From contig CABQNH010000015.1 in NCBI GenBank assembly GCA_902465435.1, positions 1-42,966 on the forward strand: DNA of 42,966 bases, in the 5' to 3' direction. Of this stretch, positions 1 through 9,010 are shown piece after piece. The DNA is from an uncultured Eubacteriales bacterium. GTDB taxonomy: Bacteria > Bacillota > Clostridia > Oscillospirales > Oscillospiraceae. Position numbers and translations under genes: made by a program. How positions within the stretch are numbered: the stretch's first letter is position 1; every line of letters starts with the position of its first letter. The notes beneath the pieces were generated by a model. That model searched no databases. It worked only from the letters and a program-made list of their open reading frames with translations, and had not been told where the DNA came from.

Positions 1-402
1 ATCGATACCGCCGAAATACAGTGTAGCACAGATTATGGGTTACCTCAAAGGAAAGAGCAGCCTAATGATTTTCGAGAAGTACGCGCACCTTAAGTACAAG
101 TATGGGAACCGGCATTTCTGGTGCCGGGGCTATTATGTAAGTACAGTAGGAGCGAACAGGAAGGCAATCCAAGAGTATATCCGAAATCAGCTACAGGAAG
201 ATTACACAGACGACCAAATGAGTATAAAGGAGCATGTAGACCCGTTTACGGGTCAGCCAATAACAGAGGGCAAATAAACAAAAGCCCCTTTAGGGGCAGC
301 CCGTGAAAGCTGCGCGGTTGGCAGACTTTTCGATGAGCCTATAGGCTCGGCCATGGGCATGCCCCAAGGGGGCTAGTGCATACCACCGGCACGGCCGGTG
401 GT
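1..402 (+). mobile_element. Right part of an IS200/IS605-like element with subterminal hairpins
   Basis: Downstream of tnpA there is a cluster of short perfect inverted repeats: GCCCC-TTTA-GGGGC (284-297), GAGCC-TATA-GGCTC (335-348) and ACCACCGGC-ACG-GCCGGTGGT (382-402). IS200/IS605 ends lack terminal inverted repeats and instead use subterminal hairpins, so one of these is probably the right-end recognition hairpin. The exact boundary, the tetranucleotide cleavage site and the left end cannot be fixed from this window; the end at 402 is approximate. Confidence 0.5.
2..277 (+). CDS. tnpA: IS200/IS605-family transposase TnpA, C-terminal part (cut by window edge)
   Basis: The reading frame is already open at base 2, so only the last 91 residues of a Y1 HUH transposase are present. 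Visible family features are the IPPKYSVAQIMGYLKGKSS stretch at the start, then FWCRGYYVSTVG, and the helix AIQEYIRNQ, whose Tyr (residue 59 of this fragment) is the expected nucleophile that nicks single-stranded DNA. The HUH metal-binding histidines lie upstream of the window. These enzymes move an element as single-stranded circles, recognising hairpins at its ends. No tnpB follows on the plus strand, so this looks like an IS200-type element carrying tnpA only. Whether the full gene is intact cannot be judged. Confidence 0.88.
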   Translation, partial: SIPPKYSVAQIMGYLKGKSSLMIFEKYAHLKYKYGNRHFWCRGYYVSTVGANRKAIQEYIRNQLQEDYTDDQMSIKEHVDPFTGQPITEGK

Positions 403-483
403 TATGATTGCATTTTGCTGATGTATGCATACCATGGTGATGAATTGCTGCCATATCTGACGGCGTTTTTCTTTTCTCAATGA

Positions 484-534
484 AAATACCGGAAGAATCA
501 CCGCAGCAAAGCTGCGGCGGTTCTTCCGGTATTT
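484..534. terminator. Long hairpin downstream of mutS
   Basis: A 14-nt outer arm (AAATACCGGAAGAA at 484-497 with its complement at 521-534) encloses a second stem (CACCGCAG with CTGCGGCGG) and a 5-nt loop. Read on the minus strand, the 3' arm runs into TATTTTC, so it may end the mutS transcript. It could equally belong to the neighbouring IS end. Confidence 0.5.
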
Positions 535-592
535 GCTTCGGTATGCTGCAGATTCTTAGCGTAGGTGCGGCCATATCTCAAGGCCACTTATA

Positions 593-628
593 CCGCACCG
601 GGCGGGAAGGGATCCCGCGTGGGTGCGG
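593..628 (-). terminator. Hairpin just after the mutS stop
   Basis: CCGCACC (593-599) pairs with GGTGCGG (622-628), and GCGGGA pairs with TCCCGC inside. It begins four bases beyond the mutS stop codon. There is no U-run after it on the minus strand, so it is either a weak terminator or a 3'-end stabilising structure. Confidence 0.4.
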
Positions 629-631
629 CTA

Positions 632-3250
632 TTACAGCATGCTTTTGAGCTGATAGAGCGCATTCATTGCCTCGATCGGGGTGAGCGTTTCCACATTCAG
701 TGCCTGCAGCCTTGCGCAGATCTCGCGTCCCTGCAGGCTTTCCATGCTGATCTGCACGGAGGACGCTTCCTCGGCCGTGTCGCTGCGCTTTTTAGCGGGG
801 CGCTCCGGTGCGCCGGCTTCCAGCTCCGACAGGATCGTGTGCGCCCGGCGTATGACACCGTCCGGAAGACCCGCCAGCTTTGCGACCTCGACGCCATAGG
901 AGTCGTCTGCAGCGCCCGGCACGATCTTGCGCAGAAATACCACCTCGCCGCCGCGCTTTTTTACAGCGATGTTATAATTCTTTACACCGGGAAGCTCAGC
1001 TTCGATGGCGGTCAGCTCGTGGTAATGCGTTGCAAACAGCGTTTTTGCGCCAATTTTCTTCGGATCGGCCGCGTATTCCAGAACTGCGCGCGCTATGGCC
1101 ATGCCGTCAAAGGTGGAGGTACCGCGCCCGATCTCGTCGAGGATCAAAAGGCTGCGCGGCGTGGCGTGTCGCAGAATTTCCGCGACCTCGGTCATCTCGA
1201 CCATGAAGGTGGATTGACCGGATGCAAGATCGTCCGACGCGCCGATGCGTGTGAAGATACGGTCGCAAATGCCGATCCGTGCGGACTTTGCGGGCACAAA
1301 ACAGCCGATCTGTGCCATTAAAACAATCAGCGCAACCTGCCGCATATAGGTAGACTTGCCCGCCATATTGGGGCCGGTCAGAATCGCTACGCGGCTATGC
1401 TCCGTGGAAAGCGACGTGTCGTTCGGAACAAAAAGCGCGTTTTTTAATACCTGCTCCACCACAGGGTGGCGTCCCGCCGTGATCTGGATCTCGCCGGAAA
1501 GGTCGATCTCCGGACGGACATAGTGATTTTTGACCGCAACGGCTGCGAAGCAGCACAGGACGTCCAGGACGGCAATCGCGTTTGCCGTCTTTAAAATGCG
1601 CGTATGCTGCGCCGCCAGATGCTCCCGGATGGCGGAGAACAGCTCATATTCCAAGGCAACCAGCCGATCCTTCGCGCTGAGAATCGTCGTCTCCAGCTCT
1701 TTCAGCTCCTGCGTGATATAGCGCTCACCGTTGGCAAGCGTCTGCTTGCGGATGTAGCTGTCCGGTACAAGGCCGGTCTGAGATTTCGCGACCTCGATGT
1801 AATAGCCGAACACGCGGTTATAGCCGATGCGCAGATTTTTGATGCCGGTTTTCTCCTTTTCCTGCGCCTCGATCCGGGCGAGAAGACCCTTAGAGTTTGT
1901 CATGATCTCACGCAGCTCGTCTGCCTCGCGGGAATAGCCCTTGCGGATCATGCCGCCCTCGCGGACAGTAAAGGGCGGTTCGTCCACGATTGCACCCGCG
2001 ATCAGCTCTCGCAGATCCTTCAGGTCGTCAAAGTGAGAAAAAAGCGACTGCAGAAGCGGGCTTTTCAGTGCCCCTGCCTGCTGCGCAATGGCGGGAAGTA
2101 CCGCCGCGCCGGCGGCCAATGCGACAAAGTCGCGGCAGTTGCCGGTGCCGGTGACGATGCGCGCTTCCGTGCGCTCTAAGTCGGATACCTCCCGCAGCAG
2201 AAGGATCAGCTCCTCACGCGCGATCGTGTTTCTGGAAAGCTCGTCCACGGCGGCAAGGCGGCGCTCGATCTGCGCGGGGTTGAGAAGGGGCTTTTCCATC
2301 CAGCTCCGGAGCAGGCGGCTTCCCATCGCGGTCTTGGTCTTGTCCAGAACCCAGAGGAGACTGCCGCGCTTTTCCTTGCTGCGCAGCGTTTCGGTCAGCT
2401 CCAAATTGCGCCGCGCGGTCAGATCCAGCTCCATAAAGCGGTCGGTGCGATAGAAATCCAGGGTGTGGATGTGACTGAGATCGGATTTTTGCAGCGACTG
2501 CAGCGTCGTCAGAAGCGCGCCGCAGGCGCACACGGCCTCCGGCGCGTCGGCAATTCCCAGCGCGTCGAGTGATTTTCCAAACTGCTTTTCCACGGCGGCA
2601 GCGGTTTTTGCTTCGTCAAAGGCCTTGTCCTCCAGCACGTCCACGCTGCAATGCAGCCGGTCGCGCAGAACGGCCTGTAGGCCGTGAAATTTGCTCAGCG
2701 CCGCACTGCACAGCACCTCCGCCGGAGCAAAGCGCCCCAGCTCGGACGCGGCCTTTTCCTCGGCATCCGCGCCGCCGAGCAGCGTCGCGGCGCACGCGCC
2801 GGTCGAAACATCGCAAAAGCTCAGTCCGAAGCGGCCGTTCGCCGGAAAAATGCAAGCAAGGTAGTTGTTGCGGCTTTCGTCCAGCATGGAGCTTTCTGTG
2901 ACGGAGCCGGGGGTAACGATGCGGATAATATCGCGCTTGACAAGTCCCTTTGCCAGCGCGGGATCCTCCATCTGCTCGCAAATGGCGACCTTGTAGCCGC
3001 GCGTGACCAACCGCGCGATATAACTCTCGGCGGCGTGAAACGGCACGCCGCACATCGGCACGCGATCCTCGTCCGACTTGGATTTGTCGCGGTCGCGCGT
3101 TGTGAGCGTCAGATCCAGCTCCCGTGCGGCAAGTCTTGCATCCTCGGCGAACATTTCATAGAAATCGCCTAGTCGGAAAAACAGAATGCAGTCCTGATAT
3201 TGTGCCTTGATTTCCTGATACTGCTTCATCATCGGGGTAAGCTCAGCCAT
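632..3250 (-). CDS. mutS: DNA mismatch repair protein MutS
   Basis: MutS recognises mismatches and recruits MutL in the cytoplasm. The 872-residue product has the family's usual length and order: the mismatch-reading Phe-Tyr-Glu at 30-32 within GDFYEMF, the connector, core and clamp regions, then the ABC-type ATPase with Walker A GPNMAGKST (about 626-634), Walker B LLILDE (about 701-706), and the ATHYHEL switch region. An earlier in-frame ATG lies at 3265, but the GGAGGG site is 8 nt before the ATG at 3250 and overlaps the earlier codon region, so 3250 is chosen. It lies 36 bp downstream of miaB and is probably co-transcribed with it. mutL is on the opposite strand nearby. Confidence 0.97.
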   Translation of the reverse strand: MAELTPMMKQYQEIKAQYQDCILFFRLGDFYEMFAEDARLAARELDLTLTTRDRDKSKSDEDRVPMCGVPFHAAESYIARLVTRGYKVAICEQMEDPALAKGLVKRDIIRIVTPGSVTESSMLDESRNNYLACIFPANGRFGLSFCDVSTGACAATLLGGADAEEKAASELGRFAPAEVLCSAALSKFHGLQAVLRDRLHCSVDVLEDKAFDEAKTAAAVEKQFGKSLDALGIADAPEAVCACGALLTTLQSLQKSDLSHIHTLDFYRTDRFMELDLTARRNLELTETLRSKEKRGSLLWVLDKTKTAMGSRLLRSWMEKPLLNPAQIERRLAAVDELSRNTIAREELILLLREVSDLERTEARIVTGTGNCRDFVALAAGAAVLPAIAQQAGALKSPLLQSLFSHFDDLKDLRELIAGAIVDEPPFTVREGGMIRKGYSREADELREIMTNSKGLLARIEAQEKEKTGIKNLRIGYNRVFGYYIEVAKSQTGLVPDSYIRKQTLANGERYITQELKELETTILSAKDRLVALEYELFSAIREHLAAQHTRILKTANAIAVLDVLCCFAAVAVKNHYVRPEIDLSGEIQITAGRHPVVEQVLKNALFVPNDTSLSTEHSRVAILTGPNMAGKSTYMRQVALIVLMAQIGCFVPAKSARIGICDRIFTRIGASDDLASGQSTFMVEMTEVAEILRHATPRSLLILDEIGRGTSTFDGMAIARAVLEYAADPKKIGAKTLFATHYHELTAIEAELPGVKNYNIAVKKRGGEVVFLRKIVPGAADDSYGVEVAKLAGLPDGVIRRAHTILSELEAGAPERPAKKRSDTAEEASSVQISMESLQGREICARLQALNVETLTPIEAMNALYQLKSML

Positions 3251-3286
3251 GTGTTCCCTCCCCATAGTCGTAGAGTTTATGTGTTT

Positions 3287-4693
3287 TTATTCTGCCTGCT
3301 CGCCGGTAAGGCTCCAGGTGGTGCAGCCCGTGATCTTCACGGAAAGAAACTGCCCGATCTGCCGATCCTCGCCGGGGAAGCGAACCAGACGCCCGCCGTC
3401 CGTGCGGCCGGTCAGCACGTCGCCGTCCCGGCCATCCGTCAGAACGCGGACGGTTTTCCCGATGTAAGCGCGGTGCTTTTCCTCCGAGATTCGGTTCTGC
3501 ACGGCAAGCAGCCGATCAAAGCGGCGGTTTTTCTCCTCCCGCGTCGTGGGGTCGGGCATGGATGCCGCAGGCGTTCCGCCGCGCGGCGAATAGATAAAGG
3601 TAAACAGCGCGTCGTAGCGCACGCGCTCGATCAGCCGGAGGGTGTCCTCAAATTCCTCCTGCGTCTCGCCCGGGAAGCCCACGATCACGTCGGAGGTCAA
3701 AACGACGTCCGGCATGACGCTTCTCGCGTAGTCCACAAGCGCCAGATACTGCTTTGTGTCGTAATGGCGGTTCATGACCTTTAAGATGCGGTCGTTTCCG
3801 GACTGGAAGGGCAAGTGGAGCTGCTTTGCGATCTTCGGGTAACGCGCCATGGTGTCAAAGAGCTTGACACCGGCATCCTTCGGGTGGCTTGTCATGAAGC
3901 GCAGAACGAAGTCGCCGTCCAGCTGCGCGATCTGCGCCAGAAGATCGGAAAAATCGACGCCAAGTCCCAGATCCTTGCCGTAGGAATTGACGTTCTGCCC
4001 CAAAAGGGTCAGCTCCCGGTAGCCCTGCGCGATCAGCCCCTGACATTCTTTCAGAATTTCCTCGGGCTGACGGCTGCGCTCGCGCCCGCGTACATAGGGC
4101 ACGATGCAGTAGGAGCAGAAATTGTTGCAGCCGTACATGATGCTGACCCATGCCTTGAGGCCGTTGCCGCGCACGACGGGAAGTCCCTCGGCGATCGCGC
4201 CGTCGGAATTCTCAATGGAGAATACCCGTTTGCCGGTTTTGAGCACGGTGAAAAGCAGCTCCGGAAACTGCCAGAGCTGATGTGTGGCGAAAATGCCGTC
4301 TACATGGCGGTAGCTTTCGCGCATTTTTTTCGCGACGGCGTCCTGCCCCATCATGCAGCCGCAGACGAAGATTTTCTGCCGGGGGTGGCGGCGCTTGGTA
4401 TGCACCAGCGCGCCGACGTTGCCGAACACGCGCTGCTCGGCGTGCTCACGGATGGCGCAGGTGTTGAAGACGACGACGTCCGCGCCCTCGGCGGAGTCGG
4501 TGATGCCGTAGCCGCACGTCTCTAACATGCCGCGAATGCGTTCGGAATCGGCCTCGTTCTGCTGGCAGCCGTAGGTTTCGACATAGGCAACCGGCGTCAC
4601 GCCCTGCGCCTGCCAATCCTCGCGGATGCGTTGGCAGAAGCCCTGCTGACGGCGCAGCTCGTCCTGCGGGATCTCTTTTGTTGTTTTTGTCAC
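3287..4693 (-). CDS. miaB: tRNA-2-methylthio-N6-dimethylallyladenosine synthase MiaB
   Basis: MiaB adds the 2-methylthio group to i6A37 of tRNAs reading U-initial codons, after MiaA has added the dimethylallyl group. The N-terminal domain carries the three cluster-binding cysteines in YGCQQNEADS (C43), NTCAIREHAE (C79) and CGCMMGQ (C113). The radical-SAM motif CNNFCSYC gives C189/C193/C196, and a TRAM-like RNA-binding tail ends the 468-residue protein. The frame stays open far upstream, but a GTG at 4693 is preceded by GGAGG at 7-nt spacing and gives the family's usual length. It is first in the miaB-mutS operon with a clear promoter at 4732-4760. Confidence 0.95.
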   Translation of the reverse strand: MTKTTKEIPQDELRRQQGFCQRIREDWQAQGVTPVAYVETYGCQQNEADSERIRGMLETCGYGITDSAEGADVVVFNTCAIREHAEQRVFGNVGALVHTKRRHPRQKIFVCGCMMGQDAVAKKMRESYRHVDGIFATHQLWQFPELLFTVLKTGKRVFSIENSDGAIAEGLPVVRGNGLKAWVSIMYGCNNFCSYCIVPYVRGRERSRQPEEILKECQGLIAQGYRELTLLGQNVNSYGKDLGLGVDFSDLLAQIAQLDGDFVLRFMTSHPKDAGVKLFDTMARYPKIAKQLHLPFQSGNDRILKVMNRHYDTKQYLALVDYARSVMPDVVLTSDVIVGFPGETQEEFEDTLRLIERVRYDALFTFIYSPRGGTPAASMPDPTTREEKNRRFDRLLAVQNRISEEKHRAYIGKTVRVLTDGRDGDVLTGRTDGGRLVRFPGEDRQIGQFLSVKITGCTTWSLTGEQAE

Positions 4694-4731
4694 GGTGGTT
4701 CCTCCAAAACGGAATACATTTTCAATTAAAT

Positions 4732-4760
4732 ATTGTAGCATTTTCTTGCATCGTTTGCAA
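4732..4760 (-). promoter_or_regulatory. Sigma-A-type promoter for miaB-mutS
   Basis: Minus-strand TTGCAA (-35, 4755-4760), 17-bp spacer, TACAAT (-10, 4732-4737). It sits about 40 bp before the miaB GTG and faces away from the promoter at 4833. Confidence 0.75.
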
Positions 4761-4832
4761 GCCGCGGCGGTGGAAATTCCGCGAAAATCGGCGACGCTTG
4801 TAACGATTTTATGAATTCTTTGCGGCTTTGCA

Positions 4833-4861
4833 TTGCAAAACGTCCGGTTTCGTGTTACACT
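4833..4861 (+). promoter_or_regulatory. Sigma-A-type promoter for the PpiC lipoprotein operon
   Basis: TTGCAA (-35, 4833-4838), 17-bp spacer, TACACT (-10, 4856-4861). It is divergent from the miaB promoter, with 72 bp between the two -35 boxes, and has the same -35 hexamer. Confidence 0.7.
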
Positions 4862-4922
4862 AAAAAAAATTAAAATCGGGAAGTGTATCTGCACGCCCGG
4901 AACAGAAAAGGGGAAAACCAAC

Positions 4923-6185
4923 ATGAAAGAACGGAATAAGAAATCGTTTTCGCGGCTTCTGTGCGCAGCGCTGGCCGTGTGTCTGCTGCTCTCGCTGAGC
5001 GGCTGTAAAAAAACGGAATCCAAGGGAAGCTTGGATAACGAGGGCTTCGGCACGACGGATATCACCGCGCGCAGCTCGTATGCGGTGGAGACCGCGGTAC
5101 CCGGCGACGAGAATATGAAGCTGGTCATTGCACGCTGCGGCGATACCGAGCTGACGAACGAGCAGTTCGCCGTCTATTATTGGATGGAGTTCTATAACTT
5201 TATCAACTTTGCGAGCAATTACGGCGTTTCGCCGGATGCCTTCGGCCTGAGCACGGATAAACCGCTCGACCAGCAGGAATCCATTGCGCCGATCGATGAG
5301 AATGACGAAAACTCCGATGCGATGACCTGGGAGCAGTATTTTATCGAGGCTGCGCTCACGTCCTATCAGAAATATCAGGGGCTTGCGCAGGCTGCGGCGG
5401 CCGCAGGCTTTACGCTGGAAGAGGATCAGCAGAAGACCATCGACGAGCTGGAAACGACGATGGAGGAGGATGCAAAGCAGGCGGGCTATGACTCGGCGGC
5501 CGCCTATGTGCAGGCAAGCTTCGGCGATGGTGTGACCCTTGCCGATTATCAGAGCTACCTCAGAACCTACTATACCGCCTACGCGTACAGCGAATCGCTC
5601 AAGGACGTCGACCTGACCGAGCAGGAGCTTGCCGACTATTTCGACAAAAATCTGGATCTCATCCACGAGAAATATCAGAAGGGCATTGAGCGCCTGAACG
5701 ATGTGACCATCCGCCATATTCTCATTGAGCCGGAGGTTGCCGACGGCGAAAAGGAGGCCACGGACGAGGCCTGGGCTGCCGCAGAGGCGGAGGCCAACCG
5801 CATCTATGAGCAGTGGAAGGAAAACCCGACGGAGGATAATTTCTCGGAGCTTGCCAAGCAGTACAGCGCGGACGGCAACGCCGACGAGGGCGGCATCTAT
5901 GAGGATGTCTACCCCGGCCAGATGGTCGAGACGTTTAACGACTGGTGCTTTGACGCCACACGCAAGACTGGCGACAGCGGCATTGTCAAGACCAAGTTCG
6001 GCTATCATATCATGTACTTTGTCGAGACGACCGACTCGAAAACGTGGCAGGACGTGGCGAAGAACGCCTACGGCTCGGAGCTTGCTGACGCGGAGATCGC
6101 AAAGTACCCCACAGAGGTAAACTACCGCAATATCCGCGTGTTTGACCTGGTCAGTGCATCTGCGGTTAAGGAAGCGGCGGAATAA
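4923..6185 (+). CDS. PpiC/parvulin-type peptidyl-prolyl isomerase lipoprotein
   Basis: Probable extracytoplasmic foldase of the PrsA/SurA kind. A signal peptide with basic start, hydrophobic core and lipobox LSGC places the lipidated cysteine at residue 28, so the 420-residue protein should be anchored to the outer face of the membrane. Residues about 60-255 are helical and Gln/Glu-rich, as in the chaperone part of SurA/PrsA. Residues about 260-370 form a parvulin domain (IRHILIEPE, then FSELAKQYSADGNADEGG, ending GYHIMYFVE). The frame extends upstream to 4833, but that start would overlap the promoter; the ATG at 4923 begins the signal peptide. PrsA is the nearest named family, but identity as PrsA is not proven. 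Confidence 0.88.
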   Translation: MKERNKKSFSRLLCAALAVCLLLSLSGCKKTESKGSLDNEGFGTTDITARSSYAVETAVPGDENMKLVIARCGDTELTNEQFAVYYWMEFYNFINFASNYGVSPDAFGLSTDKPLDQQESIAPIDENDENSDAMTWEQYFIEAALTSYQKYQGLAQAAAAAGFTLEEDQQKTIDELETTMEEDAKQAGYDSAAAYVQASFGDGVTLADYQSYLRTYYTAYAYSESLKDVDLTEQELADYFDKNLDLIHEKYQKGIERLNDVTIRHILIEPEVADGEKEATDEAWAAAEAEANRIYEQWKENPTEDNFSELAKQYSADGNADEGGIYEDVYPGQMVETFNDWCFDATRKTGDSGIVKTKFGYHIMYFVETTDSKTWQDVAKNAYGSELADAEIAKYPTEVNYRNIRVFDLVSASAVKEAAE

Positions 6186-6205
6186 AAGACCCGTTTGCAC
6201 TTTTT

Positions 6206-6244
6206 CGGCGGCGCTTTTGCAGCCAATCTGCAAAGGCGCCGCCG
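6206..6244 (+). terminator. 17-bp hairpin between the lipoprotein and CPBP genes
   Basis: CGGCGGCGCTTTTGCAG (6206-6222) pairs with 6228-6244 through 17 positions including one G-U, with loop CCAAT. There is no U-run, so it may act as a processing or stability element rather than a full terminator. The next gene's ribosome-binding site starts 11 nt later. Confidence 0.5.
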
Positions 6245-6267
6245 CCAAATCGGCAAGGAGTATGCAT

Positions 6268-6990
6268 ATGGCACGAAAACCGCATTATGCGACCGTGCCG
6301 CTTCGCACGGCGGAGTGGCTGGGCGGTCTGCTCTATTTCCCGTTTTACATTCAATTGCTCTCCGTGGGACTGGCGTGGCTTCTGCCGCACCTGGGCATGG
6401 AGATTCATACCGTTTCCGGCGCCATTGCAGCGCAGTGCATTTATTTTGCGCTGAATTTTGTGATCTGCCTTCTGATCTTCCGGCGTTTTCTCGTCGCGTC
6501 GTTCCACACGGTCACAAAGCGGTTTGCGCAGACGGTGCAGATCGTCATTTTGAGCGTTGTGTTCTGCTATGCACTCAATTGCGTCGTCTCTCTTGTTGCG
6601 CAGCTTCTGCAGCGCAGCGTGGTCAACGACAATCAGACGGTAATCGAGACGCTGCTCGGCCATAACCCCGCGCTCATGGCGCTTTGCTGCTGCGTGTTTG
6701 CGCCGGTGACTGAGGAATGTCTGATGCGCGGCCTTGTATTCGGCCAGATTCACAGAAAAAGCCGCGTGCTTGCCTATGCCGCGTCCGTTCTGCTGTTTGC
6801 GGCGCTGCATGTCTGGCAGACGGCGGCCTATCACAGCGTGGTCAATACGTTGCTTGTGATGCTGCAATATTTACCGGCCGGCATCGCGCTCGGCTGGGCC
6901 TATGAGCGCAGCGGGACGATCTGGACCTCGATTTTTGCCCATATGCTGCTCAACGCCATAAGCTGCGGTATTTTGATTTATCTAAAATAA
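6268..6990 (+). CDS. CPBP-family intramembrane metalloprotease (CAAX/ABI type)
   Basis: A 240-residue polytopic membrane protein with several hydrophobic segments. It holds the three CPBP signatures in order: EECLMRG at about 149 (the EExxxR motif), ALHVWQ (motif with catalytic His) and HMLLNA near the C-terminus (HxxxN/B). The family includes CAAX prenyl proteases and bacterial bacteriocin self-immunity proteins; the substrate here is unknown. The start at 6268 follows AAGGAG at 7 nt; an ATG two codons earlier at 6262 is too close to that site. It lies 12 bp before mutL and is probably transcribed with it. Confidence 0.88.
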   Translation: MARKPHYATVPLRTAEWLGGLLYFPFYIQLLSVGLAWLLPHLGMEIHTVSGAIAAQCIYFALNFVICLLIFRRFLVASFHTVTKRFAQTVQIVILSVVFCYALNCVVSLVAQLLQRSVVNDNQTVIETLLGHNPALMALCCCVFAPVTEECLMRGLVFGQIHRKSRVLAYAASVLLFAALHVWQTAAYHSVVNTLLVMLQYLPAGIALGWAYERSGTIWTSIFAHMLLNAISCGILIYLK

Positions 6991-7002
6991 GGAGGGCGCT
7001 TC

Positions 7003-9006
7003 ATGCCGAAAATTCAAAAGCTTTCTCAGCACGTTGCGGATCTGATCGCAGCGGGCGAGGTGGTGGAACGCCCGGCCTCCGTCGTCAAGGAGCTGGTGGA
7101 GAACGCGATCGACGCCGGGGCGCGCTGCGTCACCGTGGAGATCCAGAACGGCGGCATGAGCCTCATCCGGGTCACGGACGACGGCTGCGGCATTGCGGAT
7201 GAGGACGCCGAGACGGCGTTTTTGCGCCATGCGACCAGCAAGATCCACGAGGCGGAGGATTTGGAGGCGCTGCATACGCTGGGCTTCCGGGGCGAAGCGC
7301 TGGCGGCGATTGCGTCCGTTTCAAAAATCGACCTTCTGACGAAGCAGACGGCGGCCGCGTTCGGCACGAGCCTGCATTTAGAGGCGGGGCGTGTGACGCA
7401 GCACGAGGAAAGCGGCTGCCCGGACGGCACGACGATCCTGATTCGGGATTTGTTTTATAATACGCCCGCGCGCATGAAGTTCATGCGCCGCGATTCGGTG
7501 GAGGCGTCCAATGCGCTTTCCGCCGTGCAGAAGCAGGCGCTGGCGCATCCGGAGGTTGCCTTTCGCTTTTTGAAGGACGGCGCGGAGCTGCTTTCCACAC
7601 CCGGCGACGGGGCGCTTGCCACGGTGATTTATACCCTGTTCGGCCGCGACGAGGCACGCACGATGGTCGAGGTGGACGGCCACTGGGAGAAAATCGCCGT
7701 TTCCGGCTTCATTTCCCGACCGACAGCCACGCGCGGTACGCGCGGCTATCAGAATTTCTTTGTCAATGGGCGCTTTGTGCGCTCGAAGATGCTCACGACG
7801 GCGCTGGAGGAGGCCTATCGCAATCAGATCATGGTCGGCAGGTTCCCGGCCTGCGTGCTGAAAATCACGCTGCCGGAGAATCAGGTGGACATCAATGTGC
7901 ACCCGGCCAAGACGGAGGTCAAGTTCCTGCGGGAGCGTGAGATCTTTGACGCGGTGCATTACGCGGCACTCGCCGCCCTAAATCGCACGCCGGGACGGGT
8001 GGAGATGCAGCCCCCGGGAAAAAAGCGGCAGCCTGACGACGGCGCGCCGTCTGCCGGGACGCCGCAGCAGGCCGCTTTCGGCGGTTCTGCCGCTTCCGGC
8101 GTCAGGGGCGCTTCGGCAGGCGCAGTGCAGTCGCCGGTGGCGCGGCCCGCCGCGCGGCAGGAAAGCTTCTTCCGCCAGATGACGGCGGAGGAGTTCAAAA
8201 CGCTGCACAGCGTGCTTTCTAATTCCGCGCAGGTCAAGCCGACGCAGGCACTCGTGCGCGACGTGCTGACTCCGCGCGGCAGTGCCGCGGACGGAGAAAC
8301 GGCTGCGCCGCGCGCGGAGAATGCCGCGCCGCAAGCGCGGGCAGCGGAAGCACAGAAGGCCGCGTCCCCGGAGCCTTCGGCGCAGCGTGCCGCCTCCGAG
8401 GATGCGGCGGACGCGCAGCAGACCATTGCGCTGCCGCAGACGCCGTTCCGTGTGATCGGCGAGGTCTTTCATACCTACATTTTGATCGAGCAGGGCGGCG
8501 ATCTTTTGTTCATGGACAAGCATGCGGCGCACGAGCGGATCCTATTCGAAAAGCTCCGCGCGCAGGAGCACGTGCGAATGCCGCAGCTTCTTCTGACACC
8601 TTACGCCGTCAGCCTGTCGCAGGAGGAAAGCGCCGTGCTTTTGGAGAATCAGGCGCTGCTGCGGGAGCTGGGCTATGACTTTGACGATTTGGGCGACGGC
8701 ACGCTGCTTGTGCGTCAGATCCCGACAGAAGTAGAGCTGTCCGATACGCAGGCGACGCTTTCCGAGTTTGCCGGGACGCTTCTGCGCGGCAGCTGCGATC
8801 ATGCGGACGCGCTGCGCGACGAGCTTTTGCATACCGTTGCCTGCAAGGCCGCCATCAAGGCGGGCTACCATACCGAGCCACAGGAGCGCGACGCGCTGGT
8901 GCGGGAGGTGCTTTCCCGCGAGGACTTGAAGTATTGCCCGCATGGCCGTCCGATTCTGGTGACCCTGTCAGAGGGAAAGCTGCGCCGGCAATTCGGAAGA
9001 AGCTGA
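7003..9006 (+). CDS. mutL: DNA mismatch repair endonuclease MutL
   Basis: Couples MutS mismatch recognition to strand incision. The N-terminal GHKL ATPase shows ENAIDAG (33-39), DDGCGI (59-64) and GFRGEAL (94-100). A long Ala/Pro/Glu-rich linker covers about residues 330-470. The C-terminal domain has the metal-dependent endonuclease motif as DKHAAHERILFE from 505 (family consensus DQHAxxExxxxE, here with Lys for Gln), plus ACKAAIKAG and CPHGRP. It is thus the nicking type of MutL found in organisms lacking MutH. At 667 residues it has normal length. The start follows AAGGAGG at good spacing, and miaA begins 4 bp after the stop. Confidence 0.97.
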   Translation: MPKIQKLSQHVADLIAAGEVVERPASVVKELVENAIDAGARCVTVEIQNGGMSLIRVTDDGCGIADEDAETAFLRHATSKIHEAEDLEALHTLGFRGEALAAIASVSKIDLLTKQTAAAFGTSLHLEAGRVTQHEESGCPDGTTILIRDLFYNTPARMKFMRRDSVEASNALSAVQKQALAHPEVAFRFLKDGAELLSTPGDGALATVIYTLFGRDEARTMVEVDGHWEKIAVSGFISRPTATRGTRGYQNFFVNGRFVRSKMLTTALEEAYRNQIMVGRFPACVLKITLPENQVDINVHPAKTEVKFLREREIFDAVHYAALAALNRTPGRVEMQPPGKKRQPDDGAPSAGTPQQAAFGGSAASGVRGASAGAVQSPVARPAARQESFFRQMTAEEFKTLHSVLSNSAQVKPTQALVRDVLTPRGSAADGETAAPRAENAAPQARAAEAQKAASPEPSAQRAASEDAADAQQTIALPQTPFRVIGEVFHTYILIEQGGDLLFMDKHAAHERILFEKLRAQEHVRMPQLLLTPYAVSLSQEESAVLLENQALLRELGYDFDDLGDGTLLVRQIPTEVELSDTQATLSEFAGTLLRGSCDHADALRDELLHTVACKAAIKAGYHTEPQERDALVREVLSREDLKYCPHGRPILVTLSEGKLRRQFGRS

Positions 9007-9010
9007 GCCG

